DNA of 26,899 nt from Diplocarpon mali (GCA_024741835.1 JAENRP010000474.1:1-26899), one strand, 5' to 3'; positions 1 to 11,170 are shown, counted from the first letter of the stretch. Notes: generated by a model not told the origin, from the letters alone. Translations and numbers: made by a program.

Positions 1-1
1 C

Positions 2-24
2 ACCTATAGGCCAGGCCTAAGAGT
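2..24. repeat. 23-bp palindrome, copy 1
   Basis: First of 18 dispersed 23-bp palindromes; arms ACCTATAGGC and GCCTAAGAGT around centre CAG. On the minus strand it reads L-T-L-R-P-G-L-stop-V, the same phase as most other copies. It lies near or beyond the C-terminus of paralog B and has no counterpart in paralog A. Confidence 0.75.
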
Positions 25-302
25 TAGAAAACGAAACTAGCAAAATAAACAAATAGGCTATAGAATTGTAAAAACAATTAAAATAGAACTAACCTAAGTA
101 TTAGTTTTCCTTAGTTCTCTTTAAAGGATAAGGAGAACTATTATTAGATAATACTCTCTTTATAAAACGACCACTTCTTCTTATAGCATTACTATTAATA
201 TCCGACGAGATAGGTCTTAGTATTGCAAAGGCCTTAGTAGTTTAAGCAAATACTAGTATACTTTAATAGCTTCTACTAATAGGGAGAAAGACTTATATAA
301 TA

Positions 303-330
303 GCATTATTATTATTATTATTATTATTAT
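303..330. repeat. (ATT)n microsatellite
   Basis: About nine tandem ATT units. On the minus strand, in the frame of paralog B, they give a poly-Asn run (AAT codons), so this is a low-complexity tract inside the broken gene. Confidence 0.85.
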
Positions 331-416
331 CCTTAAGGGAATTATCAGTAATAAAGGAAAAGGAGGCAAGAGATTCTATAGATACTACTTCCTTAGCCTT
401 GCCCTTTGCCAGATTA

Positions 417-439
417 AGTTGCAGGCCAGGCCTAGGAGT
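417..439. repeat. 23-bp palindrome, copy 2
   Basis: One of the least mutated copies: arms AGTTGCAGGC and GCCTAGGAGT around centre CAG. On the minus strand it encodes I-T-P-R-P-G-L-Q-L in paralog B. Its distance from the start of paralog B, with the Copia element removed (about 3.12 kb), matches copy 5 in paralog A (also about 3.12 kb). Confidence 0.85.
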
Positions 440-1238
440 TATATTAGGTATCTTTATATAAGGTTTCTTAATACTATACTTCTCGAATAGAATCGTCTTA
501 TTAATTATATTATCAGCTTCGATATTATCATCTATATCTTTAGTCTTCGTCTAAGACTTATCGCTATATAACTATAGCTTTAATTATTAAACTAGCTTTT
601 AAATACTGGCAAAATCTTTAAAAAGTTCTTATTTATACTTCTTTAGATATATTATTAGCTAAGACATATCTTTTGCAAACAAATCCTTTATAGTTATTAC
701 TACTAATAGATTATTCTATAGTTGTCTTCTTATAAGAGTATCTAATAATAGGCTACCTTTCGTTATATAAAGCGTTGCCTGAAATTTGGCAAATGATTCT
801 CTTATAATACTCTATCTAGCTATTCTAAGTCGCTTTATATTAATAGCGTTAATTAAGAAATCATTTAAGTCTATTCCATTTTTAAGAGCTTTATTCCTAA
901 TAACTTTAATATAATTATTACTAATTGTTAGGAACCCTCCCTTGCCTAATTCCCAATTCGACTTAAGGTTAATAAATGTTCCTTATCTTATAAATATAGA
1001 AAAAGGCATAGTTTCATTAGAGATATACTTATTTAAGAGAGTCTTTTCTTTAATATTTAGTTCTTTCTATTATACTACCTTTCGTATTAGGTTTAAGGAA
1101 ATCTACTACGCGTTTTTAAGATAGTAGGGTATAAGAGCAGATGACTTATAAGACTTTTGCTATATAGCAAATTACCCTATCGATCGTTTAGTAATCGGAA
1201 TCATATAGTAGTTAAAGGTTCTATTATTAAGTATAATA

Positions 1239-1261
1239 ACCCGCAAGCTTAGCCTAAAAGT
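1239..1261. repeat. 23-bp palindrome, copy 18
   Basis: A degraded copy: arms ACCCGCAAGC and GCCTAAAAGT around centre TTA. On the minus strand it encodes L-T-F-R-L-S-L-R-V in paralog B. It matches the position of copy 6 (12798-12820) in paralog A. Confidence 0.65.
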
Positions 1262-1904
1262 CAATCTAACGAATCTTATATTAGCGTTAATCTTAGTTAA
1301 TACTACTATTATATAGTAGTCAATTTTTATAAACTGTACTAGTTTAAAGTAGGCTATTAGCTTATATAAAGAATTATAGCAAGTTAATAGTACTCTTAAA
1401 TACAATTTATAATACATTCGCAAAGTCTATTATATTAGACTATGCGTTATATTATAGAGAAAGGCGGAAGGGGGCGATGATTTCTTATTTAAAAGGTAGA
1501 AATAATATCTGTATATTATTACCTCTTCTTATGCTAAAGTTATAAATAAACTCTTCCTACAAATACTATAGCCTTATATACGCACTACGCTTAAGAATGC
1601 GCAATTAAACAGTTTGGGCATATTTAAAAAACCTTTACTATAAAGTGATATAAAATCGTCTAAGGTTAGTATAGACTTATATTAGGCAGGGGTCTAGGAG
1701 ATATTATAGAATAATTTTAAAGCCTTAAGTGCTACTTTGAATTTTGCAAAACCTAATAATATATCTTTCTTAATTTAGTTGGCTATTCTACTACCGCCAG
1801 CTATAATTGCATAATTTTTAAAATGCAATAAGAATAAAGTTAAGTCGGGTATAATATAGAATTTATATATATTAAAGGAGACTTGTTTATTAGTTAGAGA
1901 CAAC

Positions 1905-1909
1905 GTTGC
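1905..1909. repeat. Left target-site duplication of Copia element
   Basis: GTTGC directly before the left LTR is repeated directly after the right LTR at 9508-9512. A 5-bp duplication is typical of Copia integration. Confidence 0.92.
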
Positions 1910-2107
1910 TATGGTGCGGTCGGCTGGAGGGCCTTCATTGGGTCGCTCAGGAGGCTCGCAGAAGTAGGAGAAGATGATTAATTATATTATTATCTAGTGT
2001 ATATATAGTAAGGAGACTTCGGAAAGAAAAGGGAGAGTCTATAACTTAGTAGGAGTTACGTAGAGGGTCTTTAGAATAAGTGGAGACTTTGCCTATTTTA
2101 TATAATA
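1910..2107 (-). repeat. 3' LTR of Copia element
   Basis: 198 bp, the same length as the 5' LTR. The outer ends are TATGG and, in the less mutated copy, CGACA, consistent with an original TG...CA. Its last 20 bases on the plus strand are the most mutated, with six C-to-T or G-to-A differences from the other copy within 12 bases. Confidence 0.93.
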
Positions 2108-2117
2108 TACCCCTTAG
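2108..2117 (-). promoter_or_regulatory. Putative polypurine tract
   Basis: Directly upstream of the 3' LTR on the minus strand the sequence reads CTAAGGGGTA, a short purine run where the plus-strand primer for reverse transcription is expected. It supports the minus-strand orientation. It is short, so the call is moderate. Confidence 0.5.
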
Positions 2118-3480
2118 TTAGGCGATACTCTTAGAATTGCTTAGCTATATAGATAAAATAAAAGAAAGAATAGTAGTTATAAAGAAAAGAGGCTCTGTCT
2201 TATATACTACCCCTTTAAAGGTTATTCCTTTTAAAATAAGAAGGGTCGCTATAAGTAATAAGCGCGCTTAAGAATCTTTACGATTTTATACTAGTGCTCT
2301 ATTAGGCTTCTTATAAAGTATTTTTATCGCAGAGGTTCTCCTTCCCTTCTTTTAAAAATAACCCTCCTTTATTATTTAAAAATATCGTCTTTATATTAAT
2401 AATTTTTAAATATAGAAGGAACTCCTACTTATTATAGCCCTAGCCGCCTTTGTAAAGTAAGACCCTTAGAGTCCTTATACTTTGCGTTATACTAACTTTG
2501 CGCTAAATCGCTAGCGCTTTTATAAGAGCTGCTATCCTAGCGTAGTCCTCTTAGTGCTTATTAGGCAATAAGCCGCCGCTGCCGTTGCCCTTGCTACTGC
2601 CGCTGCCTCTGCTGCTACCGCTACTACCTAAGAGCCCTGCCCCTACTATATGCTATATGCCTAAGCCTACGATAGAGCGCAATAACGCATGCGTATATTA
2701 TATTATATATAAGAGTACTGGCAATCTCAATTGTTAGTGCTTTAATAGTACCTTTAGTGCGCGTTGCGTTTATTATATAGTGCTAAGCAATAGCTACTAA
2801 TAAGCTAGCAGACCTCTCTTCGCCTCTTAAGAGGCTATTGTATCGGCCTGCGCCTATAGCACCTTTAAAGAGGAGGTAGTATTACTACTTAATATAGTAA
2901 AGGGTACGCTTTAGAGCTTCTATAGTATATTTATTAAATCTTATTAAGTTCTAAGCTGATTTTAAAAGATAGGAGCAATTAGACCCTAGTGCTAAGAGGG
3001 CCTGCTACTCTTGTAAGTAGTAGTATCGCTGCCTCTCTTGCTCTTAGCATACTATTCCTATTTGCTCCCGGCCCCTTTAGCTTAGACCTGTTCGCCTCTA
3101 TTGCTGCCGCCGCTCCTATCCCCTTTGCCTTTACTATTGCAACTGCCGCTATAGTCTTCCTATTTATCTCCTTAGCCCTTGCCGTTGCCGCGCCTATCCT
3201 CGCCGCCGCCCTTGCCGCCTTTGCTCCTATCGCCCTTACCGCACCCCTTGCCTTCGCCCTTGCTATTGCTAGTATATTTGTCAGCAGGCCTTTGGCTGAG
3301 GGAGTGCCAGTAGGCCTCTCTTAAGAGGAGATCTGTATAGAGCTCTTAGCTATAGTATCTTAGCTTCTAGCCTTAGCTAAGAGAATCTAAGAGAGGGTCG
3401 CGCCTTATAATAGCGGCTTAGGAACATTACCTATTCTATATTTTTAAAAAAGGAAAAGCTTTTGCAGTATACTTTATAAG
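2118..3480 (-). other. Extra 3' region of Copia element with GC-rich low-complexity core
   Basis: This lies between the RNase H end and the 3' LTR, where most Copia elements have little sequence. Positions about 2570-2650 and 2990-3300 are GC-rich, built of GCC/GCT/GCG-type triplets, and keep many TpG/CpA sites, so they are far less RIP-mutated than their surroundings. On the minus strand a stop-free frame of about 114 codons (about 2980-3322) encodes an Ala/Arg/Lys-rich product. A second open stretch of about 80 codons lies at roughly 2626-2866. The plus strand of the first segment has a 111-codon hydrophobic Ala-rich frame. Which of these, if any, was translated is unknown. Possible explanations are an extra 3' ORF, captured host DNA or an expanded triplet repeat. 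Confidence 0.5.
2989..3324 (+). CDS. Ala-rich hydrophobic 111-codon ORF, probably spurious
   Basis: This is the longest intact ATG-started frame in the window. The product is about one third Ala with Leu, Ile and Phe, and looks like several hydrophobic stretches. It is antisense to the Copia element, lies in a GC-rich triplet-repeat tract where stops are rare by composition, and the opposite strand is open over the same span. I see no clear ribosome-context or promoter support and treat it as a composition artefact unless transcripts show otherwise. Confidence 0.15.
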   Translation: MLRGPATLVSSSIAASLALSILFLFAPGPFSLDLFASIAAAAPIPFAFTIATAAIVFLFISLALAVAAPILAAALAAFAPIALTAPLAFALAIASIFVSRPLAEGVPVGLS

Positions 3481-6400
3481 AGAAAATAAATAAATATGAC
3501 TATAAGAAAGTAGGAGCTTATAAGTATAAGTCTCTTAGTAATAAGTAACTACTTATTAGCGAGTGCGAGTTATTAAACGATTGTTTAAAAGCTTTAAAGG
3601 TTTAATAAATAAATAAAGCTTTTAAACTTCTAGTAGTCTAGGTTTTTAATAAGCCTATCTGCGTATATCTCCTTAGTAAGGAGGTAGATTATTTAAAAGC
3701 TTCTTCTTTAATACTCTTAGTAGATCTATATATTACTAATTTTAATATATCAAAAGCTTATCTTAATCTTCTTATTCTTTATAATAATTAGCCGAATCGT
3801 CTATTAGTTATCGCAATATATATTCCATTTAAAGAGGGAGTCTATGCGAATCTCCTTAAAGAGGCGTTTTATAGCTATTATCTCTTTTGCAATAGAAACT
3901 ATATTATAGAGTTCTGCTTTAGTAGAGGAAAGCGTAATAGTTGCTTAGCGATTCGCTTTTTAAATAATCAGTCCTTTAAATAGGAAGAAGATATATCTTT
4001 AAAAGGATCTGCGGGTCTCTTGGTCATCTTTAAAAGAAGCATTTAAAGATGCGACCAATTAGTATTCCTTAGCCTTAAAGCTATAGGCAATTCCTAAGAA
4101 GCGTATGCTATATAGGTATTAAAGTATTTAATTTATAGCTAAGAGGTACTTAAAGCTTAGATTAATTAAAAAGAAAGATAGTTAGGAGGCTACGAATGCA
4201 ATATCTAAGCGTATTATAATCGCTATATAAAGAATAGAGCCTATTTTCTTTTAGTACTCCTTTACCTTTTTTAAAGAAGCTTGCCCTAAGTTCTTAACAA
4301 ACTCCTTCTTTAGTAGTAGAGTATTAGGCATTCTCCTTATATTAGCTCCGAACTTTTGAGCGATCTTCTTAATATAGGTATTATAAATTAAGAAGATCCT
4401 CTTTGCCTTCTTATCTTAAATAATCCTTACTTTAAAGAATTAGGAGATATCTCTTATAATAGTAAGCTTATACGCCCTCTTTAAGTCTTTAATTAGACGA
4501 GTCACTTGATTTAAATTAGAGGCCTTATATAATACTTGAATATTATTAATATAAAATGCTATAAAGACTATATGATCCTTTATTATAAAAATACAAGGCT
4601 CCTCGCCTAATGGCTTAAGTTAAAGGCCTTTAAGCGTTCTTGCGAAGTTCTTATACTATAGCGCTAAAGAGTCTTTTAGCTTATAGAGCGCGCGGTCCAG
4701 TTTTACTACTATACTAGGGCACTTAAAGCCATCTAGTAGGAAGTATATGACTAGAGCACTCCTTAGGTCTCTAAGAGCGTTAACAAATGCATTAATAACG
4801 TTGAACTACTTTACTTTTATATTAAAGTACGCAGCAAGCGCTATTAGTACTTTAAAAGACCTTGCTATAAGCGTAGTTGCATAGGTTGAGAAAATTAAAG
4901 CTTTATCTTAAAGATCCCCTTATATAATTAGCTATAATCGGCACTTTAGAAGCTTGCTAAAGCTATTGACCTTATAGGTAAAAACCCATTTTAATAGTAT
5001 TAGTAGGGGTTTTAAGTAATCCCTTTATACGATTCTCTAGCAACTTCGAGATTCTAAATTCCTAATCTCCTAGCGCCCTCCTTCTTTAAATCGTTTGCTA
5101 AAAGGGTGCTTCTTTAGGTTTAGCCATCCTTTCGGAGGCTTTGGTAGAGAGCCTTAGTACTATAGGTAGTTAGGAGACTGCGCTCTATCCTTTGCCTAAC
5201 TATTAACTGCAGCTTTAATAATTATATAAACTATCAAATAGTCCTTCTTATCCTCCTTTATCTATTCGTTCGCTTAAAAGGTTGATACAAACTCTTATAT
5301 ATATAAGGAGTAAGGTAGATTAATATTACTTTAAAAGAGTATATACTTTAGAGTAGTAGTATATACTTTTAAAGTCTTTTATTGCTTAACGCTTAAGCGT
5401 CTTATCCTCTTTTGCTTAAAAAGAGGGAGTTCCTCCTTGCGCTTTTCTTTATAAGTCTTCTCCTCTATTTTTATTATTGCTAGAGGTTCCTTTAAGAGTC
5501 TAGGTGGCTCTATCTCCTAAGCCTATAGTCTTTGAGCTAGTATTATAACTTAAGGTATTATATTATTAAAGCCTACTCCTCTTATTAGGTCGCTTCTTAT
5601 AAGACTATTAGAGCTTCTCTTAGATCTTGGTAGTAATGCCTCTAGCCTTTTACTAAAGTTTACTAAGGCCTACCTTTATAATTAAAGACTCTATCTTAAA
5701 GCCTTTAAGCCATTTCTATTCTTATATAAAATAGCAGCTAGAGATCTGCCGATTGCCCTATAGAACTTATTTCTAAAGACTCCCTTAGAGTCGTCCATAG
5801 TTCCTTCTTCAATAGGGCCTTTATAAGGAATCATCACCCTTAAGCTTTAGTCGCTATTTGCCTTCTTAAAGACTAGCGAAGTAGCTTTTAGTTCGCTTAC
5901 TTTTACCTTTAAGTTTCTAAGCAGGTCTTTTAAAGAATTTGGATTTAAGTTAAGGCCTTTTATATTATTAATTAAAGGCTATAGAGTAGCATTAGTCTAT
6001 AATATAGGCTCTTCCTATATAGCAGCTTCTTTTGCAGCAATTGCATTCGGCCTTGCGATAAGCTCCGAATCCTTAAAAATGCCTTTAAACTTAGCATCTT
6101 AAGCTCCCTCTCCTTCTTTAATTAATTAAAGGGTTATCTTAAGTTCTTAGCGTAATATAAGGTTTGCGCGCTTAGCTTTTGGACTATAGAAGAGAGACTT
6201 ATCGAATTCGATATTATAAGTTATTATTATTTGCTAAAGCATAGGAATTTAGATTTTATAAATATTAAAGGTAATATATCTAACTAAGTAACCTAAGTGC
6301 CCTTATAGTTTAATTTTAAAGGTTCGGCAGTCCTTCCCCGCCTCCCTCTCTTTAATTAAAGGGTATGCGCAAGCGTTATACATATAAATGCGACTTTAGT

Positions 6401-7950
6401 TAGGCTTTAAGCTCGCTGTTATCTACTTAATAAGCAGCGGCTTATAAAATCGAAAATACTATTTAAACTAACTATAAAGAGCCTTACTTAATAAGATCAT
6501 CTTCTTCTTAGCGAGTAAAGAGATATTATAAAGGTATATAGCAGCTTCTATAACCTCCGGCCAAAGGCTTACTAAAAGCCTAGTATAGATTCTCATTTTA
6601 ATAAAGCATTTAATCAACTCCCTTTTTACTTGCTCTACGCCTCTATTCGATTAGTATATATAAGCGGGAGTAAGCTCTAAATCGATTCCCTTCTCTTTTA
6701 CCTATCTCTAGTACTTTATAAGAGAGTCTTCCCTTAAGGAGATTATTAAAGTATTATTATTTTGCCTAATCTTGTAAATTGAAAGCCTATATTAGCGTTT
6801 TACTTATACTTTAAAGGCCTAAAGGACCTTTATAACTATGTCTTTACCCTTCGATCTTAATAGGAATATCTAAAGTATACTGCTATACTTATCCTTAATT
6901 AAAAGAACCTATAAGCAACTATTATATAAGTTATTTAAAAAGTTAAAAAGATCCTAGGAGATCCTAAAGAAGGGCCTTAAAGATCGGTTCTCAAAAGTAG
7001 CGCGAGAAATAACTTGCTTAGTAAACGCTACTACGCATATAAGGCACTCTAGCCTTTATATTCCCTTAATCTTTATTCCCTTAGCGCACTTAACTAGTGC
7101 TTAAAGAGCCTTTGCGCTTAGGTGGTTAGTGCAAAGGTATTAAGTATATGTGTTATTATCCCGCACCCTAGTAGGTATATAGCTAGACTAAAACCTATTA
7201 TAGAGTGTTGTCTCAACTATAGGAAATGCTATTAAGGTAGAGAAGTTATATTAAAGTATATTTAAGAGATCTAAATAGTTAATAGGCTTATATTTAAAGA
7301 AAACGAGATTATAGTAACGCTTTAATTAAGCTTGCTTTATAGAATCTCTAATGCTCCTAGAGCGCAAAGTGAGGTCTACTCTAGAGTATTAAAAACCCTT
7401 GTCCGCGAGGAGCCTCTTTAAGATAATATTAATAGTAAACTCCTTTATAATAGCAATATTGTAAAGCGTCATCCCTATAGGAGAGCTATTATGCTATAGA
7501 AGAGAGTTCGCTATATATCTATTACCTCTCTTAATAATTAGGAGTCTTAAGGTACCTGCTTTAATATATTATTATAAGTTGCCAGAAGGCTTAAAGGTGC
7601 CTGCGATAAGTAAATCCTTCGAATTAATAATATAAGTAGCTACGCAATTATTAAGGAGCATACTTAAGGAGAGCGGGTGGCGTTCTAACTTAAAGAGGTA
7701 GTAGACGTTAAACGATTCTTTAAAAGCATTAAAGGTAGAGGGATCTATTATTATAAAGACTAGTAAGTTCTCCCTTTTATTTAAACTATCCTCTTTAAAG
7801 GCTAAAACCTTTCCTTTAAATTTATCAATTGCTATTACTGTAATATCATTCTCCTTAAGCCATACTTAGAGACCCTTGAACTAGTCTCCTGCGTTTAACG
7901 CCTTTCGTATTCGTAGGACCTCTTCTCGCGAGGGGAGAACCTTTATATTT
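3480..7950 (-). pseudogene. pol: Copia pol: protease, integrase, RT, RNase H (RIP-inactivated)
   Basis: The minus-strand frame is coherent once TAA/TAG are read as lost Gln. A protease-like stretch (about 7600-7680) has NNCVATYIINSKDLL, like the Copia D-x-G-A-T-x-H-x-x-x site. The integrase core end (about 6480-6750) has MRIYTRLLVSLWPEVIEAA followed by YLYNISP, a hallmark of Copia integrase. The RT has FNVINAF, LDRALYKLKDS and YINNI (4539-4553) where active enzymes have YVDD, so both catalytic Asp are now Asn by TGAT-to-TAAT changes. The RNase H (about 3550-4150) has TLSSTKAELY, the usual SSTEAE motif. Coordinates are approximate because no intact ORF defines the ends. Confidence 0.85.
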
Positions 7951-9290
7951 TCCTTATACCCGTCTATAGTATATAATAGTTTCCAATAGTCCTAGGGCTT
8001 TTAATAGTGATTTTTAAAGCCTTTATAAGGGCACTTGGGCCTGATCTCCCTTTTAGAGCTTATAGAGCGATTTTAGGAGCTGCTTGCTAAAGCCTGCGAA
8101 GGGGTTTTAGCATTTAAGAAAGACTCTTAAGTAGTAAAAACTGCTAGCCCTTTATTATCGATCGCTCTATTGGATTCAATGCCTACTAGGGCGCGGCTTA
8201 GCTATATTAGGTTGTACTTGCATAGGGTTCCTATTTGCTTATTAGTGATAATTTCCTCCTTTAAGTGAGTCGCCTAACTTAGATTAATCTTTATTGCAAT
8301 TGAGTTTAAAAAGTTAGTAACTCCTAGTCTCCCTTTGATCTTAAGAAGACTGTGTTATTCTGCTAAGCGGTACGCCTCCTGCTACTCCTAGATCTACTAT
8401 TAAGTATTAGTTCTCCTAGTCTTGCCTTAGTATAGTATATTGCGATACTAGAGCTTTATCTAAGATTAAATAGCCTTATCGGAAGGCGTAATATCACGCT
8501 TTAAAATAGATACTAGGCCTTAAAGTAAGAGTTGCTAGTTTACTAAATTGATATACAGGTCGTTAGCAGGGGTTCTACTTATAGGAGTATCTCTATTAGG
8601 TATTAAGGAGGAGAGCTTCTTAGCTTGGATTTATACTTAAGCTATTGCGGAAGCTAAGAGCGTTCTATTAATAATCTTAGAGACCTATTTTAAAAGTAGT
8701 TCGTAGTATTTGCGTTAAGTCTTTTAAGTCTTCTTGCAAATATAGTACTCCTTTATTAAGATTTTATATTTATCCTTAATATCCTTATATAAAGCCTATA
8801 GAGGAGGAGCCTTTGATAGGTCTCCTAAGGGAAAGCAGGCGTAAATCTATTCGGATAGAGTCGCTATATACTCTTTATACAACCTTGCGTATGCTATGCA
8901 AAGGTTAGCTGTTTCTAGTTCCTTAAGCTCTTATATAGAGGGAGCTTAAGGCTCGGTCTTTATAATTGATTTGAATAAGAGTCTTAAATTAGTAAAAATG
9001 GTAATATTATAGAGCTTAGCGAAGAATATATATTTATTAAACTACTTTACTTAAGAGGCAAAGGTATTAAGGCAAGGCTTAGAGATGCTTAAAGAGTCAG
9101 ATATATTAAATAGAGTTTAATAAAAAAGGTTAGGTATATAAATAAAGTTTGCAAATAAGGTTCGATCGGAAATTAGAGATTTATTAATTGAAAATGAAGG
9201 TCCTTTAAGTTATTATAAATACTCGAAAAGTCAGTTAAGAGCTTAAAGGGCCCTTTAGCCGGTTGTATACAAAGAGAAAGTATATTAAAG
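7950..9290 (-). pseudogene. gag: Copia gag (RIP-inactivated)
   Basis: This region lies between the 5' LTR and protease on the minus strand. The frame is broken by many TAA/TAG codons at likely Gln positions. Near its end (about 7990-8050) a segment KCPYKGFKNHY followed by a Trp resembles a degraded CCHC zinc knuckle of the C-P-x-C...N-H type, with Cys probably lost by TGC/TGT to TAC/TAT changes. Gln/Glu-rich, helix-prone sequence precedes it. The assignment rests mainly on position and the knuckle remnant. The primer-binding site next to the LTR (about 9290-9309) is not recognisable. Confidence 0.6.
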
Positions 9291-9309
9291 TGCTTATAGG
9301 ACTTATAAC

Positions 9310-9507
9310 TATGGTACGGTCGGCTGGAGGGCCTTCATTAGGTCGCTTAAGAGGCTTGTAGAAGTAGGAGAAGATGATTAATTGTATTATTATTTAGTAT
9401 ATATATGGTAAGGAGACTTTGGAAAGAAAAGGGAGAGTCTATGACTTAGCAGGAGTCACGTAGAGGGTCTCCAGAATAAGTGGAGACTCCGCCCATTCTG
9501 CACGACA
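9310..9507 (-). repeat. 5' LTR of Copia element
   Basis: 198 bp. The half nearest 9507 keeps many CpA/TpG sites that are mutated in the other LTR, ending CTGCACGACA against TTATATAATA. It is therefore the better template for the ancestral LTR and shows uneven RIP along the element. Confidence 0.93.
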
Positions 9508-9512
9508 GTTGC
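9508..9512. repeat. Right target-site duplication of Copia element
   Basis: GTTGC, identical to 1905-1909. Taking out 1910-9512 rejoins a coherent paralog B frame. Confidence 0.92.
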
Positions 9513-10071
9513 TAATCTATAGTATTATGCATATTATCGTTTATAAAGAGTACAAAATTTTTCAAGACTGAAGTCTTTGAACATTTTTATTACAAATCTA
9601 CTTAATCGTATCTTCATCTTTAGCATTATTATAATTTTAAATCTATTGCTATACTATAGTATTATCTTAATATTAAGAGGGACTCTATAGCATTCTATAG
9701 AAATAATTATCGTACTATCTTCTATCTTTTCTTTAAGAATATAGTAATTACCTTTCAACTTCTTATAGTTAATGAAAAACTGTATGATATTATCTATTGA
9801 AAACTTATCTTATTATAGCTTTATGATTTATTTAATAGCTCTTACTATTGCTTCTTATACTAATAAAACTTCTTCTTAGTTTTCCTTCTTCAAACGCTTT
9901 ATTATAGACTTATAGAATTTTAAAATAAACTTTTATAAGTCCTTAGGGAAAGATTATATAATATCTATAATATCCTTTTTAATATTATTAAAAATTTCTA
10001 AGATATTAGTAATAGTGCTCCCTTCTTTATTTAATAAATCTTCTTCTAAGTTTATAATATTATATACGCTA

Positions 10072-10094
10072 ACCTATAAGCTAGGCCCGCGACT
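10072..10094. repeat. 23-bp palindrome, copy 3
   Basis: Arms ACCTATAAGC and GCCCGCGACT around centre TAG. On the minus strand it reads L-S-R-G-P-S-L-stop-V in paralog B. There is no counterpart at this place in paralog A, so it may be a later gain or a loss in A. Confidence 0.8.
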
Positions 10095-10257
10095 CAATTT
10101 ATTTGCTACTAGTATTTAAGGTATTTTAAGCATTTCTAAGGATAGTGATTCAAACTTATCTAAGTCTGATGATTTAGAGTTATAATAGTTAGCAGTTTGT
10201 ATTTCCGATATTATAGGTACCTTATATTTAAAGACCTCTTTATTATATGCTGATTCC

Positions 10258-10280
10258 ACTCGTAAGCTAGGCCTATAAGT
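10258..10280. repeat. 23-bp palindrome, copy 4
   Basis: Arms ACTCGTAAGC and GCCTATAAGT around centre TAG. On the minus strand it encodes L-T-Y-R-P-S-L-R-V in paralog B, about 0.89 kb from its presumed start. It matches copy 7 in paralog A, about 0.87 kb from the start of A. Confidence 0.88.
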
Positions 10281-11170
10281 TAAATTTTCTTTATTAGTTA
10301 ATTCTACTAGAAGTAGCAGTATTTTCTAAGTAATAGGAATTATAAATTCCTATCTTTCTATTTTATTATTAAAATAGTTTATAATATACTTAGCAAGATA
10401 GATTATCTTTTCTTTTATAATAAGTAGATTATATTATAACTATTATAGGCTAAGGGTGTTTAAAATTATCTAATTAAGAAGGGCCAGATTATTATACTAC
10501 GCTAGATCGTCTTTTATAGTCTGAATAGTAGAGTGTATAATAGTGCTTAAGAACCTAATAAATTTTCTGCTTCTTATATTATTGCCTTAGAGTTTCTTTA
10601 TGCCTTCTTAAATAGTAAAATAATTTAATACCTATATAGCCTTTGCTATTAATTAGTATATCTTAAAAATCTTATCTAATCCTTATAAGGCGTTATTAGT
10701 AGTAATATTAGTTATAAAGTAGGTTTAAAAGAGGGTACTATAAGTGCTACTTATAAACTATAGCAATCTTTTCATACCTTTATTCTTTTTATCTCAGTTT
10801 CTTTAAAATAAATCTACTAATATAAAGTAACTTTAATACTTTTGCAAAAACTTTTCATAATCAATTCCTTTGACCTTAAGCTCTCCTTTAAGAAAATCAT
10901 TAAAGCCTAGGAACCCCTCCTTAATAGTAGAAATTCTATAGTTTAATACTTTAATAGAGGAATTCAAGAATACTTATTATTCTATTTCACCTAACGTTCT
11001 ATAGGTAGTTATAATATCTTCTAATGATCTTAATGACTTGCTATTTTATAAAAACCCTCCCTCTAATATTAGTTTATTATTAGTAGTGCTTAAGGACTTA
11101 CTACCTAAGGCAATAACCGATATATTCTTCTTAAGTATGGCCTTTTTGCTTATAGTTAGTAGTACTATAA

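Larger units (their letters stand above)
1..1909 (-). pseudogene. 3' part of paralog B, unrecognised transposon-associated protein
   Basis: Read on the minus strand from 1909 down, one frame stays coherent if the TAA/TAG codons are taken as RIP-mutated Gln. I do not recognise the family. It aligns by eye with the middle and C-terminal parts of paralog A (11690-15052). The clearest shared block (about 1390-1560) has motifs such as YRYYFYLL and FLYNITHSLI, matching YLYYFYLI and FLYNIIFSLT in paralog A. A stop-free stretch of 83 codons lies at 1172-1423. Further on is a Lys/Gln-rich, probably coiled-coil segment (about 600-760), then a low-complexity tail with poly-Asn. The 5' part continues at 9513-11170; the Copia element at 1910-9507 separates the two. 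Palindromes lie at 2-24, 417-439 and 1239-1261. The end of the gene is not fixed, and the window edge may cut it. Confidence 0.6.
1910..9507 (-). mobile_element. Complete but dead Ty1/Copia retrotransposon
   Basis: The element is 7,598 bp: two 198-bp direct LTRs flanked by the 5-bp duplication GTTGC. All recognised domains lie on the minus strand, so the right LTR (9310-9507) is the 5' LTR and the left one (1910-2107) the 3' LTR. Order on the minus strand is gag, protease, integrase, RT, RNase H, which is the Copia order; Gypsy has integrase last. It is longer than the usual 5-6 kb because of about 1.4 kb between RNase H and the 3' LTR. The LTRs differ by roughly two dozen transitions and no transversions, so nearly all divergence is RIP-like. 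Both frames are full of stops and the RT active-site Asp pair is lost, so it cannot be autonomous. It is inserted in paralog B and I found no copy of the 23-bp palindrome in it. Confidence 0.93.
9513..11170 (-). pseudogene. 5' part of paralog B, unrecognised protein
   Basis: On the minus strand from about 11170 down, the frame aligns by eye with the N-terminal half of paralog A: GFNDFLKGELKVKGI here against QFDDFLIKELRLKGI there (Q read from a stop), and IAKAIQVLNYF against IAKAIQILNFF. Near the insertion point FCTLYKRQYAQYY matches LCDLYIRFLSIYY in paralog A, and the match continues into 1-1909 across the Copia element. The start is uncertain: a likely ATG has become ATA (about 11140). Palindromes lie at 10072-10094 and 10258-10280. 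The function is unknown. The intact protein would be about 1,100-1,200 residues. Confidence 0.6.

Noticed and set aside
942..1124. 60-codon plus-strand ORF
   Set aside because: It is antisense to the coherent minus-strand frame of paralog B, rich in Phe, Ile and Tyr as chance AT-rich frames are, and resembles no domain.
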